Source: Aliiglaciecola lipolytica
Lineage (GTDB): Bacteria > Pseudomonadota > Gammaproteobacteria > Enterobacterales > Alteromonadaceae
Direction of reading: 5' to 3'
Length of the DNA: 64,000 nucleotides
NCBI RefSeq assembly: GCF_018860635.1
Contig: NZ_JAHKPT010000025.1
Location: 105,867-169,866 of the forward strand
The notes beneath the pieces were generated by a model. It was not told the origin of the DNA, searched no databases, and was given only the letters and a program-made list of their open reading frames with translations. A program made the position numbers and the translations under genes. The number at the start of each line of letters is the position of its first letter. Positions within the stretch are counted from its first letter, which is position 1. Positions 9,532 to 18,612 of the stretch are shown here, in pieces.

Positions 9532-9547
9532 AACAAGTCTTATGCCA
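9532..9547 (-). promoter_or_regulatory. Sigma-54 (-24/-12) promoter of glnK-amtB
   Basis: On the minus strand TGGCAT-N5-TTGTT gives the GG element and the -12 element with the exact sigma-54 spacing. The -12 element is TTGT rather than TTGC. It lies 54-69 bases before the glnK start. Two NtrC-type sites follow upstream at the usual enhancer distance, which supports the call. Confidence 0.7.
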
Positions 9548-9610
9548 CTAATGTTTACACATAAAAATCAAAGACTTAGATTAAAAAAAGCAGATTAAAC
9601 AGTCAACTTA

Positions 9611-9656
9611 CGCACCAATTGTGTGCAAATACCTATTTTTGCACGTTCTGGGTGCG
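9611..9656. promoter_or_regulatory. Two tandem NtrC-type binding sites
   Basis: CGCACCAATTGTGTGCA (9611-9627) and TGCACGTTCTGGGTGCG (9640-9656) each match the NtrC dyad TGCACC-N5-GGTGCA closely. Centres are 29 bp apart, almost three helical turns. They lie about 65-125 bp upstream of the sigma-54 promoter, where enhancers normally sit. Confidence 0.72.
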
Positions 9657-9762
9657 CTGTCTGGATGTATTTCGAAAGTGTTGCTTTTAGGGAACTAAAG
9701 GAGGTACTGCAAGTCTATTGTCGAATCAAGTTCACAAATATTAATGCTGGATAGCGCTCACC

Positions 9763-10587
9763 TTGGATTTTGAACGTCAACAACACCTTCCAACCAAAAC
9801 GAAAAACAATTCTCTACGAAAAGTGTTGTTTATTTCCGTGCTTGCTCATGGCCTGATTGGTTGGTGGATTTTGTCTCAACAACGAATTATTATCCCAACA
9901 AAAATCGAGCAAGAGGTTTCTGCGATCAACGCCAAACTCGTATTTTTGCCAGCGCCAAAAGTTGTGGAAGAAGCTGCCGAAATCGAAACTGTTGAACCGT
10001 TATCGGAACCAGAAGCGCTGGCCAAACCTGATGATAATCAACAAAAACAACAAGCAGACCAAGTTATTGAAGACGTAGAAGTAACTGAAATAGAAGTGTC
10101 AGAAACGTTACCACCAGCAGATACCATCGAACCTAATGAAGCGCCCGAAATTGTTGAACAGGTAACACCGCAAATCCCCCCTATTGAAAATGATTCAAGA
10201 CGGGAAGATTTGCCTTCGATTGATTTTCCAGACAAAACTAACACTGACACTCAGGTTGAGACCTCACGAAACTTAGCGCAAAAACATTTGTTAGATCACT
10301 CAGCCCAAGCCAATCAACGCATGGCTGAACAGGAGGCGCAGCGCTATCGTCAGCAAAGAGAGTCGCCTGATTTGAATTTACCTAAGTTTGATCCCTTTAA
10401 AACGGACGATGAAAAACTAAGAGAAAGTAACTCGGTACGAGTGGATTGCAGCTCAACAGTAAATAAAACCATTGCCGTTTTATCCACCTTTACTGGTGGT
10501 AGTTTAGATTGCAGTAAACCGACCGATTTAGCGCCGTTCTTAGACAAACATGTGAAAAAACCAATGCCCCCCAAAGACAAACGTTAA
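9763..10587 (+). CDS. TonB-like N-terminus protein without a TonB C-terminal domain
   Basis: One N-terminal membrane helix (about residues 20-38) contains SVLAHG, matching the SxxxH motif that TonB uses to contact ExbB/ExbD. A long Pro/Glu/Gln-rich periplasmic linker follows (residues 60-200), as in TonB or TolA. The final 70 residues contain two cysteines (VDCSS, LDCSK) that may form a disulphide, and do not look like the TonB receptor-binding fold. The start is a TTG with no strong Shine-Dalgarno sequence, so the N-terminus is uncertain. There is no exbBD nearby. It ends 35 bases from the convergent mrcB gene. Role unknown; perhaps an envelope-spanning energy coupler or scaffold. Confidence 0.7.
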   Translation: MDFERQQHLPTKTKNNSLRKVLFISVLAHGLIGWWILSQQRIIIPTKIEQEVSAINAKLVFLPAPKVVEEAAEIETVEPLSEPEALAKPDDNQQKQQADQVIEDVEVTEIEVSETLPPADTIEPNEAPEIVEQVTPQIPPIENDSRREDLPSIDFPDKTNTDTQVETSRNLAQKHLLDHSAQANQRMAEQEAQRYRQQRESPDLNLPKFDPFKTDDEKLRESNSVRVDCSSTVNKTIAVLSTFTGGSLDCSKPTDLAPFLDKHVKKPMPPKDKR

Positions 10588-10621
10588 TGTCAGTTTTGAA
10601 TATTAATAATTAACTTTTTGG

Positions 10622-12922
10622 TTAATTACCAAAAAGCCTTTCCCAAAAGCTCTTGCGCTCTTGGATCTTCGGATTTTTGGTATCACATTTATCGGCTCGT
10701 TTCGGCAGCACTTCTAATATGGCTGGCAAACTCATGCTTGTTTGACATCCCGCTTGCGTCGCTCTACCGGTTTGCGGATTAAAATGTGCGATCCCTAAAC
10801 CTTTAGGGAAGCGACGAACGAGTGACTTAGGTTCTTGCAATAACTGGAAATCCATAAATAATCGCAATGCACCACTGGCACCAGTTAACCCGGTACTTTT
10901 GTTATCATCAGTGCCAATCCAACTGGTTACTAATATATTTTTGTCGTAACCACTGAACCAACTATCTCGATAATCATCAGTTGTACCGGTCTTGCCGGCC
11001 ATATTAATCGTTGGAAAACGCCGTCTAATTTGTTTCGCGGTGCCCTCTAAGGTGACTTTATGCAGCGCGTAATTCATCAAATAAGCTACTTTTTCATCGA
11101 TGATTCTAGTGGCCTGAGAAGAAAATGAATACATTAATTGGTCATCTGCAGACATGATTGCGTTAACTGTATGAAGAGGGATTTGCACGCCATTATTTGC
11201 AATCGTCTGATATACCTGATTGACTTGAATAGGCGATAAATCTAGGGCACCTAAGGTCAATGCAGGATATTGGGTAATAGGTTCAGTTACCCCTAAACGC
11301 TTGAGTGTTTGAGTAATATTTTCTAAGCCTAGTTCCATACCTAAGCTTACAGTGGGAACATTCAGTGATTGTGTTAATGCTGTATACAATGGCACTTGAC
11401 CACGAAACTTTTTATCTGCATTTTGCGGCTCCCAAGTTTCCCCACCTTCACTGGGTAATTTGATTGGATCATCGAACAGAGGTGTGGCCAGATTATATTC
11501 TTCTGGATGTTCTAAAGCAGTGATATAAATTGCTGGTTTGATTAAAGAGCCTATGGAGCGTTTCGCATCCAATGCTCGATTAAAACCACTAAAACCGGTG
11601 TTGCGATCTCCTACCATAGCGCGAATTTCACCACTATCAATGTCAGTGACTACCATAGCGGCTTGTAAATTCTCTAATTTACGTTGCTTCTCAATACTGG
11701 TTAATCCACCAGACAGGGCGGTCTCGGCTTTGCGCTGAGCGTTTGAGTCAAGGGACGTAAAGAGTTTCACACCAGAATCACGAATATCTGGATTATCTAG
11801 AATAGTACGTAATTCTCGCCCTACTCTATCCATGAAGGCTGGATGTTTCCCCCTAACCAGAGTTGCGCCAGTGGCGACTTGAATTGGCTTATCCAACAAC
11901 TGTTCAAAGGTTGTTTTGTTAATCTTTCCAGCTTCAAACAGCAGCCTCAACACCAGATTACGTCGCTCAATGACACGCTCAGGATGACGCCTTGGATTGT
12001 AATAAGACGGCCCTTTGATCATACCAACTAGGGTGGTCATTTCTTCTAGATTTAGTTCGTTTAACGGCCGATCGAAATAGAAGTAACTGGCCAAACCAAA
12101 TCCATGCACCCCAGTATTCCCGTTTTGTCCTAAAAACACCTCATTTAAATAAGCTTCCATTATTTGATCTTTGCTATAACGGGCATCGATCAATATTGAC
12201 ATAAACGCTTCTTTGATTTTACGGGTTATCGACTTTTCATTGGTTAAATACATGTTCTTAACCAATTGCTGGGTCAAGGTACTGCCACCTTGCACCGCGC
12301 GTCCCGCTGAGATATTAGCAATCAAAGCCCGTAAAATTGAAAGCGGAGCTATTCCATGATGCTGATAAAAATCCTTGTCTTCTACCAGAACTAAAGCTTC
12401 AACTAGTTCTTTAGGCACCTGACCCAAAGACACCAACATACGATCTTCTTTCCCCTCACTGATCAATCGTGTAACTAACCATGGCTCTAAACGGAAACTA
12501 TCAATTTGTTTGCCACTATTGAGGTTAACAATGTTAGACACACGCCCCGATTTAACGGTCAGAGATAAAGCTGTCTCGGCTTGAAAGCCATCAGGAAAAT
12601 GGAACGCTCGACGATAAACTTCGAAATGATTATTGTTGTACTGATATTCACCAGTGCGACTCGCTTTAGCAACCCGTCGATACCCCAATAGCGTCAGCTC
12701 TTCTATAATTTCTTTACTGGTGATTTCTTCTTTTAAGCTTAGCACCAAAGGACGAGCATAAATTTGCGCGGGAACTTGCCATTTATTACCAGAAAACTGA
12801 TGGGCAATAATAGCATCTAAATAAACCATGTAGGCACACATAGCAACGACGCAAACCAGAAACAACTTCCAGAAATACTTGCGGAACCAAGGTAAGGGAT
12901 TCAATTTTTGGGCTAATGACAT
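10622..12922 (-). CDS. mrcB: Penicillin-binding protein 1b, bifunctional transglycosylase/transpeptidase
   Basis: A class A PBP that polymerises and cross-links peptidoglycan. A membrane anchor covers residues 18-40; the UB2H-type domain follows to about 150. The glycosyltransferase catalytic motif EDKDFYQHHG is at 181-190, with GGSTLTQQL and KNMYLTNEKSITRKIKE after it. The transpeptidase has SLIK (459-462), SLN (519-521) and KTGTT (644-648). Length 766 is normal. It is convergent with the TonB-like gene and monocistronic. Confidence 0.96.
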   Translation of the reverse strand: MSLAQKLNPLPWFRKYFWKLFLVCVVAMCAYMVYLDAIIAHQFSGNKWQVPAQIYARPLVLSLKEEITSKEIIEELTLLGYRRVAKASRTGEYQYNNNHFEVYRRAFHFPDGFQAETALSLTVKSGRVSNIVNLNSGKQIDSFRLEPWLVTRLISEGKEDRMLVSLGQVPKELVEALVLVEDKDFYQHHGIAPLSILRALIANISAGRAVQGGSTLTQQLVKNMYLTNEKSITRKIKEAFMSILIDARYSKDQIMEAYLNEVFLGQNGNTGVHGFGLASYFYFDRPLNELNLEEMTTLVGMIKGPSYYNPRRHPERVIERRNLVLRLLFEAGKINKTTFEQLLDKPIQVATGATLVRGKHPAFMDRVGRELRTILDNPDIRDSGVKLFTSLDSNAQRKAETALSGGLTSIEKQRKLENLQAAMVVTDIDSGEIRAMVGDRNTGFSGFNRALDAKRSIGSLIKPAIYITALEHPEEYNLATPLFDDPIKLPSEGGETWEPQNADKKFRGQVPLYTALTQSLNVPTVSLGMELGLENITQTLKRLGVTEPITQYPALTLGALDLSPIQVNQVYQTIANNGVQIPLHTVNAIMSADDQLMYSFSSQATRIIDEKVAYLMNYALHKVTLEGTAKQIRRRFPTINMAGKTGTTDDYRDSWFSGYDKNILVTSWIGTDDNKSTGLTGASGALRLFMDFQLLQEPKSLVRRFPKGLGIAHFNPQTGRATQAGCQTSMSLPAILEVLPKRADKCDTKNPKIQERKSFWERLFGN

Positions 12923-13040
12923 GGCTGAATAAGGGGATCTTTGTTGGGGTTATTTTCAAGAAGCCAGTATATCAGTGCAACGTGGTTGGCTCAAACAACT
13001 AACGCTGGAATACTATACTGCGACATATTAGGCTTGAGCA

Positions 13041-15533
13041 CTACATATATTTCTTAACGCGCGTTGTTGCTTGTGCTGTCGCTGGATTGTCGGGCCAAAA
13101 ATGTTTGGGGTATCGGCCTTTCATTTCTTTTTGAATTTGGCTGTAGCTACCTTGCCAAAACCCTGCAAGATCTTGGGTTTTCTGCAATGCTCTACCGGCT
13201 GGTGATAGCAGTGTTAGGGTTATTGGTACTTTGCCATTGGCAACACAGGGTGAACCATCGTAACCATACATATGCTGCATTTTCACTTGCATTTCAACTT
13301 GTTCATCGGCTGAATATACTAGTTTACAGTCTTGCCCTGTTGCGTCTTTCATTTTAAGTGGATAGTGATGATCTAGTTGTTGTTGCTGCTCCCAAGTTAA
13401 TCGATTTTTTAAGATAGTTAACCAATCTAACTGCTGTAGCTTATTGCCTGTAACTATGCCATCGAGAAAAGGTTCCAACCATTCTTCGAGCTCAGCCAAC
13501 AAGCTAGTCTCTGAGAAATCAGGCCAATGCTCACCTTCCACTTTACGAGCCAAACTTACTCGATAAATAAACGTCCAAACCTTCTCTTTCCAAGGTAAAA
13601 ATGAAAGTCCTTGTTGTTTGATTTGCGCTATCAATATTTGCACGCATTGCAGCCCATCTGAGGCTTCGATTTGTTTTTCCCATAGCGTAATAGCGCCGAA
13701 TATTTGTTTTTCTCGCGCGACAACTTTTGCCAATGTATGGGACCAACTATATTCACTTTGTCGTTTAAAATGATGTTTAAATCGCTCAAAAACCAAGTGT
13801 TCGTCTATTGGTTCGGCCATTTGTATGAGTGCATCAGCCTGATCACTGATGGTTAATTTGGTCACGATAATCCATTTACTCAACGCACTAGTGCCTTGAT
13901 CTTTTGAGTTGAAGTATTTAGCTCCTGTTCCATTTACTAGCTGATAAGTTCCATTGTCTCGCAAGCGACCTATCTGATCAGGATATGCCACACTTAACAG
14001 TTCACTGAGATTCCCCTTTTCAAGGCTTACCGAACGGCTATCACAAGAACATCCAAGCCGCTTTGCCCAACGTTTTGCTTGCGTCCAAATAGGATGCGAG
14101 GGCTGCGTGAGTAGAAAACGTAAATGCTGACGTAGCTGGGTTTCTCTTCGCAGTTCACTAATGGGACGAAATTCAAGCATTGCCACCAATAAGCACGCTA
14201 GCGCTTTTTGCAAGGGCTGCCCTTTTTGACTGTCTACTAACATCCCAGCCAATCTTGGATGGCAACCAAAGCCGTTCAACGCTCTGCCATGGGGGGTTAT
14301 TTTAGCGGAGGAATCTATCGCACCTAATAACGATAACACCCATTTTGCATAGTCGAGTTGAGAACGACTAGGGGTGTCCAACAAAGGTAATTCAGATAAT
14401 TCACTGCCCCATACTTTTGCATCTAAATACAAGCCACTAATATCTGTTTCTAAAATTTGCGCGGGGCGCTGTGCAATTAAACGTTGTTGAGTATCCTTAG
14501 ACCACAATCGGTAACAATCTCCAGCAGTTAAACGCCCCGCCCGACCTGCCCGCTGAGTAGCTGAGGCTTTAGAAATTTGTTTGCTGCTTAACTGCTCGAT
14601 GCGCCGCTGCCAATTAAAACTTGCAACATTCTCTAAACCAGAGTCAATTACCACTTTAATACCGTCGATGGTTAAGCTAGTTTCAGCAATATTGGTTGCC
14701 AGCACAATTTTGCGCATGCCTTGTTTAGCCGGTCGTATTGCTAAACGCTGCTTTTGTTTATCCAGTTGTCCAAACAAAGTATAAGTTTCAATATCTTGTT
14801 CAAAGTATTGCTCACACAATTGTTGCGTTGCCAATATTTTTCGTGCACCGGGCAGAAAGACAAGAATATCGCCATCGTGGCTATTCACTGCTTCTTTGAT
14901 AATCTTAAAAACATGTTGCTCTAAAAGAGTACTTTTATCTCGTGGTCGGTAGTGGCTAGTGACCGGAAAACTGCGGCCATGACTTTCCAATTGTTTGGCA
15001 TCAGGCAATAAATTAGCCACCGCTGCTGCATCCAAAGTCGCCGACATTACCAATAACCGTAAGTCATCACGGAGCGCTTGCTTTACTTCCAAACATAACG
15101 CTAAGGCAAAATCAGAATGGATATTCCGCTCATGGAATTCATCAAATATAATCAGTCCAACATTGGCTAACTCTGGATCGTTTTGCAACATACGGGTAAG
15201 CAACCCTTCAGTAACAATCTCCAATCTAGTGTGAGCACTTACTTTAGTTTCACCTCGCATACGATAACCGATGGTGTGCCCAACGGTTTCATTTAGCTGC
15301 TCTGACAAATAGTTGGCGATCGACGTCACTGCTATTTGTCGCGGTTGCAGCATAATGATTTTCTGATCAGCAAATTTAGGATGTTGTAGCAGTTTCAAAG
15401 GCAAATATGTGGATTTACCCGCTCCAGGTGGAGCCACTAAAATCACATCTTGATCTTCAATGTATTTTTCTAATGCTGGCCAGCAAGTTTCTACAGGTAA
15501 CACGCAGTCAAACCAAAAATCCTCTATAATCAC
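13041..15533 (-). CDS. hrpB: ATP-dependent RNA helicase HrpB
   Basis: A DEAH-box helicase of the HrpB group, cytosolic, with a largely unknown physiological substrate. Walker A is APPGAGKSTYLPL near residue 37, the DExH box is DEFHER, motif III is SATLD, and motif VI is TQRAGRAGR. The C-terminal HrpB-specific region reaches residue 830, normal length. The start is a GTG at 15533 inside the short divergent gap with thpR; a second in-frame GTG ten codons later is possible. Confidence 0.94.
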   Translation of the reverse strand: MIIEDFWFDCVLPVETCWPALEKYIEDQDVILVAPPGAGKSTYLPLKLLQHPKFADQKIIMLQPRQIAVTSIANYLSEQLNETVGHTIGYRMRGETKVSAHTRLEIVTEGLLTRMLQNDPELANVGLIIFDEFHERNIHSDFALALCLEVKQALRDDLRLLVMSATLDAAAVANLLPDAKQLESHGRSFPVTSHYRPRDKSTLLEQHVFKIIKEAVNSHDGDILVFLPGARKILATQQLCEQYFEQDIETYTLFGQLDKQKQRLAIRPAKQGMRKIVLATNIAETSLTIDGIKVVIDSGLENVASFNWQRRIEQLSSKQISKASATQRAGRAGRLTAGDCYRLWSKDTQQRLIAQRPAQILETDISGLYLDAKVWGSELSELPLLDTPSRSQLDYAKWVLSLLGAIDSSAKITPHGRALNGFGCHPRLAGMLVDSQKGQPLQKALACLLVAMLEFRPISELRRETQLRQHLRFLLTQPSHPIWTQAKRWAKRLGCSCDSRSVSLEKGNLSELLSVAYPDQIGRLRDNGTYQLVNGTGAKYFNSKDQGTSALSKWIIVTKLTISDQADALIQMAEPIDEHLVFERFKHHFKRQSEYSWSHTLAKVVAREKQIFGAITLWEKQIEASDGLQCVQILIAQIKQQGLSFLPWKEKVWTFIYRVSLARKVEGEHWPDFSETSLLAELEEWLEPFLDGIVTGNKLQQLDWLTILKNRLTWEQQQQLDHHYPLKMKDATGQDCKLVYSADEQVEMQVKMQHMYGYDGSPCVANGKVPITLTLLSPAGRALQKTQDLAGFWQGSYSQIQKEMKGRYPKHFWPDNPATAQATTRVKKYM

Positions 15534-15559
15534 CCCATTCTATCTTTGCTGGAGTTTCA

Positions 15560-16090
15560 ATGCGCTACTTTTTAGGATTTGATTTAGATGCCAAATCAAA
15601 AATTGCATTAGATGATTGGCGCAACAAAGCCTTACCAAGATTTGAGCGCTGCGTGCCTGCTAAAAATTTTCACATCACTAGTGTGTTTCTAGGAAAAGTT
15701 AGAGAACAACAATTAGACCACCTTTGTTGTGCCATACAAGAAAGCCAATTTCAAAATTTTAACCTGCAAATTGATACCTTAGGTTATTGGTCAAAACCGA
15801 AAATATTATGGCTCGGTAGTACCCAAATTCCAGAGCACATGTTGCAAACGACAAAACGGTTGACCGAATATGCACAACAAGCAGGACTGAACTTGCCCAT
15901 TAGAGAGTATATTCCTCATATCACCCTAGTTAGAAACGCTAAAAACAATCCTCCGGCGCCACTATATGAACCAGATTTCGAGTTAAAGATAGATCAATTG
16001 CATTTATTTGAATCTGTTAGTGGCAAAAACGGGGTGCAATACCCTATTCGACAGACTTGGCCTTTGCATCGTCCCATTCGCCCAAGATAA
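15560..16090 (+). CDS. thpR: RNA 2',3'-cyclic phosphodiesterase ThpR
   Basis: A member of the 2H phosphoesterase superfamily (LigT/ThpR). Both catalytic HxT motifs are present: HITS at residue 38 and HITL at residue 120, with typical spacing. The length of 176 residues is full. It opens or hydrolyses 2',3'-cyclic phosphate at RNA ends; the family was first noted for tRNA half ligation in reverse. It is divergent from hrpB with a gap of only 26 bases, so promoters overlap. Confidence 0.93.
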   Translation: MRYFLGFDLDAKSKIALDDWRNKALPRFERCVPAKNFHITSVFLGKVREQQLDHLCCAIQESQFQNFNLQIDTLGYWSKPKILWLGSTQIPEHMLQTTKRLTEYAQQAGLNLPIREYIPHITLVRNAKNNPPAPLYEPDFELKIDQLHLFESVSGKNGVQYPIRQTWPLHRPIRPR

Positions 16091-16189
16091 ACTTTTATGT
16101 AATTCCAATAAGTGCTTTACCTCAGGCCTATTCCGGCAGCACAATAAGGGGATTAGTAGTAAGTCCGATTTAACAAGAGTAATTTATTC

Positions 16190-17044
16190 ATGCAACAAAC
16201 CTTCAGGCTGGTAATCGATTGTCCCGATCAAGTAGGATTAGTCGCTGCTGTGAGTCAGTTTTTAGCTGATCATCAAGCCACTATTGTAGAAGCAAGCCAC
16301 CATACAGACGCCAAATTAGGGCGCTTTTTTATGCGTCATGAAATAAAGACTGACACGCTGAAATTGACTTTAGAGAGTTTCAAACAGGCCTTTGAACCCA
16401 TCGCTAAACAATTTTCAATGAAGTGGAAAGTATCCGATTCCTTGCAAAAACAAAAAGTGGCTTTGCTTGCCAGCCATGAATCTCATTGCCTCATTGATAT
16501 TCTGCATCGCTGGCACAGTGGTGAGCTTGATTGTGAAATACCTTGCATCATTGCGAATCACCCGCAAATGAAACAATTTGCAGATTGGTATCGAGTACCT
16601 TTCCATTGGGTAGATTTCAAAAATCAAGACAAAGCAGTAGCCTTTGCCCAAGTTGAAGCTTTACTAGAAGAGTATCAAGCAGATCTCACAGTACTTGCGC
16701 GATTTATGCAAATTGTGCCTGACAACTTATGTCAAAAATTAGCAGGCAAAGCTATCAATATCCACCATAGCTTTTTGCCGTCCTTTGCCGGAGCTAAACC
16801 TTATCAACAAGCCTATGACCGCGGTGTTAAACTGATTGGCGCGACTTGTCATTATGTGACAAAAGACTTAGATGAAGGGCCAATTATTGAGCAAGAAGTG
16901 ATACGCATCAGTCACAGTGACTCGGCTGAAGATATGGTTCGTAAAGGCAAGAATTGTGAAAAAGCCGCGTTAGCCAATGGCGTTCGTTACCACTTGCAAG
17001 ATCGCGTGATTATTCACAAAAATAAAACCGTTGTATTTGCATAA
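16190..17044 (+). CDS. purU: Formyltetrahydrofolate deformylase PurU
   Basis: Hydrolyses 10-formyl-THF to THF and formate, balancing one-carbon pools and feeding formate to PurT. An N-terminal ACT domain (VIDCPDQVGLVAAVSQFL) precedes the formyltransferase domain, which contains INIHHSFLPSFAGAKPY with the catalytic His, and DEGPIIEQEVIRISH with the Asp of the active site. Length 284 is typical. The downstream histidine phosphatase gene begins 12 bases later, so they are probably cotranscribed. Confidence 0.95.
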   Translation: MQQTFRLVIDCPDQVGLVAAVSQFLADHQATIVEASHHTDAKLGRFFMRHEIKTDTLKLTLESFKQAFEPIAKQFSMKWKVSDSLQKQKVALLASHESHCLIDILHRWHSGELDCEIPCIIANHPQMKQFADWYRVPFHWVDFKNQDKAVAFAQVEALLEEYQADLTVLARFMQIVPDNLCQKLAGKAINIHHSFLPSFAGAKPYQQAYDRGVKLIGATCHYVTKDLDEGPIIEQEVIRISHSDSAEDMVRKGKNCEKAALANGVRYHLQDRVIIHKNKTVVFA

Positions 17045-17056
17045 ATTAAGGGCTTA

Positions 17057-17662
17057 ATGATGTCTATTTATTTGGTCCGCCACGGTGAGACAGACGGCAA
17101 CCGAAATAGGATTGTACAGACGCCAGAGACTCCGTTATCCGCTCATGGTCAGCAACAAGCAAAAGATTTGGCCGATGCTTATCAACACCACGCTATTTCT
17201 AGAATATTGTGTAGCGATCATACTCGCACCCAGCAGACAGCAAAGCCGGTTCAGCAACTATTGGGCTGCGAATTAGTTTTATCGGAACTGTTACAGGAAC
17301 GTAATTTGGGAGCGCTCAGAGGAACCCCTTGGAAGCAAATTGACTTTGATTTTTTAGCCGCCGATTATCAACCCGAAAATGGCGAAAGTCAGCACCAATT
17401 TGGACAACGTGTTGAGCTAGCGTGGCAACACATTATTGAGCAGGCGAACGCGGTAGAAGACAGCTTGATGGTCATGACTCATGGCTTGGTCTTACGATAT
17501 ATTTTAGAACACATTTTAAAAATTGATCGGCTGAGTTTAGAGCGCGCTGGATTTGAAAATACCTGTGTAACCCAGATAGCTAAAAACGATTTCAGTAAAA
17601 TTCAGTTACTTTGTGACATTAAACATTTACGTCAAACAGTCGTAAAGGGGGCTGCGGTTTAG
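17057..17662 (+). CDS. Histidine phosphatase family protein (phosphoglycerate mutase-like)
   Basis: The catalytic RHGET motif is at residues 8-12 (VRHGETDGNR), followed by SDHTRTQQTA with the second phosphate-pocket Arg, and MTHGLVLR carrying the distal catalytic His. These fit the cofactor-dependent phosphoglycerate mutase/CobC/SixA superfamily. Size (201 residues) suits CobC/GpmB-like phosphatases; the substrate cannot be told. Two ATG codons in tandem (17057, 17060) follow an AAGGG ribosome binding site. It ends 16 bases from a convergent gene. Confidence 0.9.
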   Translation: MMSIYLVRHGETDGNRNRIVQTPETPLSAHGQQQAKDLADAYQHHAISRILCSDHTRTQQTAKPVQQLLGCELVLSELLQERNLGALRGTPWKQIDFDFLAADYQPENGESQHQFGQRVELAWQHIIEQANAVEDSLMVMTHGLVLRYILEHILKIDRLSLERAGFENTCVTQIAKNDFSKIQLLCDIKHLRQTVVKGAAV

Positions 17663-17678
17663 CACTGCGAACTTAGCG

Positions 17679-18248
17679 TTAGAAAAATGCGGCGTAATTA
17701 ACATTTAGCTTATTATCGATTAATCCGTTGTCAAACAAAGTGCCAAATTCATCGTTAGCATCCCAATGGTGACTACTCAATGCGATATCCACCTGATGGT
17801 CATCTCGGATGCCTTTGAAACGACTGCTAATCTTATAAATTTTACTTTTCGGTAAGGCGAGCTCTAATCCCTGAGAAGTACTAAATTCAGGCGCAGATTG
17901 CAGGATGACACCCGCACTTAGACTAATTTTACGATTGACACTATAGCGTGGTAAAAAAGAGTAACGCTTAAGACTGATTTTTTGGCTATTGATGCCCCAC
18001 TGCAGCTTACCGTTCGCATAGCTCATACCGCCTTCAAATGACAAACGTTGGTTAACCGGTTGACTAAATGTTAATTCATATTCCCGATGACGACAGCCAT
18101 CAAATTTAATACGAGATTTATTAAATTCAATTTTGGTAGTCTCTGGTACTAGGTTGTTTAGCCAATTCACCCCTTTAGCAATAAAAAACTCACCTGCTTG
18201 GCAACTACTGCCAACTAAGGTCATAAACAAACACAAATACTTGAACAT
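17679..18248 (-). CDS. Secreted protein, probable small outer membrane beta-barrel
   Basis: A signal peptide covers residues 1-18 (MFKYLCLFMTLVGSSCQA). The mature part of about 170 residues shows alternating hydrophobic and polar strands and ends in NYAAFF, a terminal Phe as in outer membrane beta-barrel proteins. No family is recognised. It faces purU and the phosphatase convergently and is probably monocistronic. Confidence 0.75.
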   Translation of the reverse strand: MFKYLCLFMTLVGSSCQAGEFFIAKGVNWLNNLVPETTKIEFNKSRIKFDGCRHREYELTFSQPVNQRLSFEGGMSYANGKLQWGINSQKISLKRYSFLPRYSVNRKISLSAGVILQSAPEFSTSQGLELALPKSKIYKISSRFKGIRDDHQVDIALSSHHWDANDEFGTLFDNGLIDNKLNVNYAAFF

Positions 18249-18612
18249 GATGGCTAACTCAAAGGGTTTATTTAACTTGATTAAATAGTACTCAAAAAAC
18301 AGCAGCTGTAACGTACATCAACCGACATTAGGTATTCGAAACAATACGTGAACAACAGACGATTCAAACACGCAACAATACTTTTCAATCACTTAGTTAA
18401 AAAGACCAAACTCAGCACTTCGGCTTAAAACTAGAAAAAGATATGTGAAATTTACTTTGTAAGGGTTTGTAGACGATATGTAAAAGTAGATTTGGCCTTA
18501 GCGCTTGTAGTTTTGACACTAAAGATTAGTATTATCCACAATGCTCATTTCAGAGCATACAATGAATAATAATAATGACGGAACTATCTCTCAAATAATT
18601 GGTAAAAATTAA
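18249..18612. other. Intergenic region, 364 bases, no gene seen
   Basis: A divergent promoter region for the 189-residue secreted protein and the Dcp-type peptidase. No convincing small ORF with a ribosome binding site or hairpin. A TTGACA occurs at 18513, but no -10 hexamer lies at proper spacing. Confidence 0.5.
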
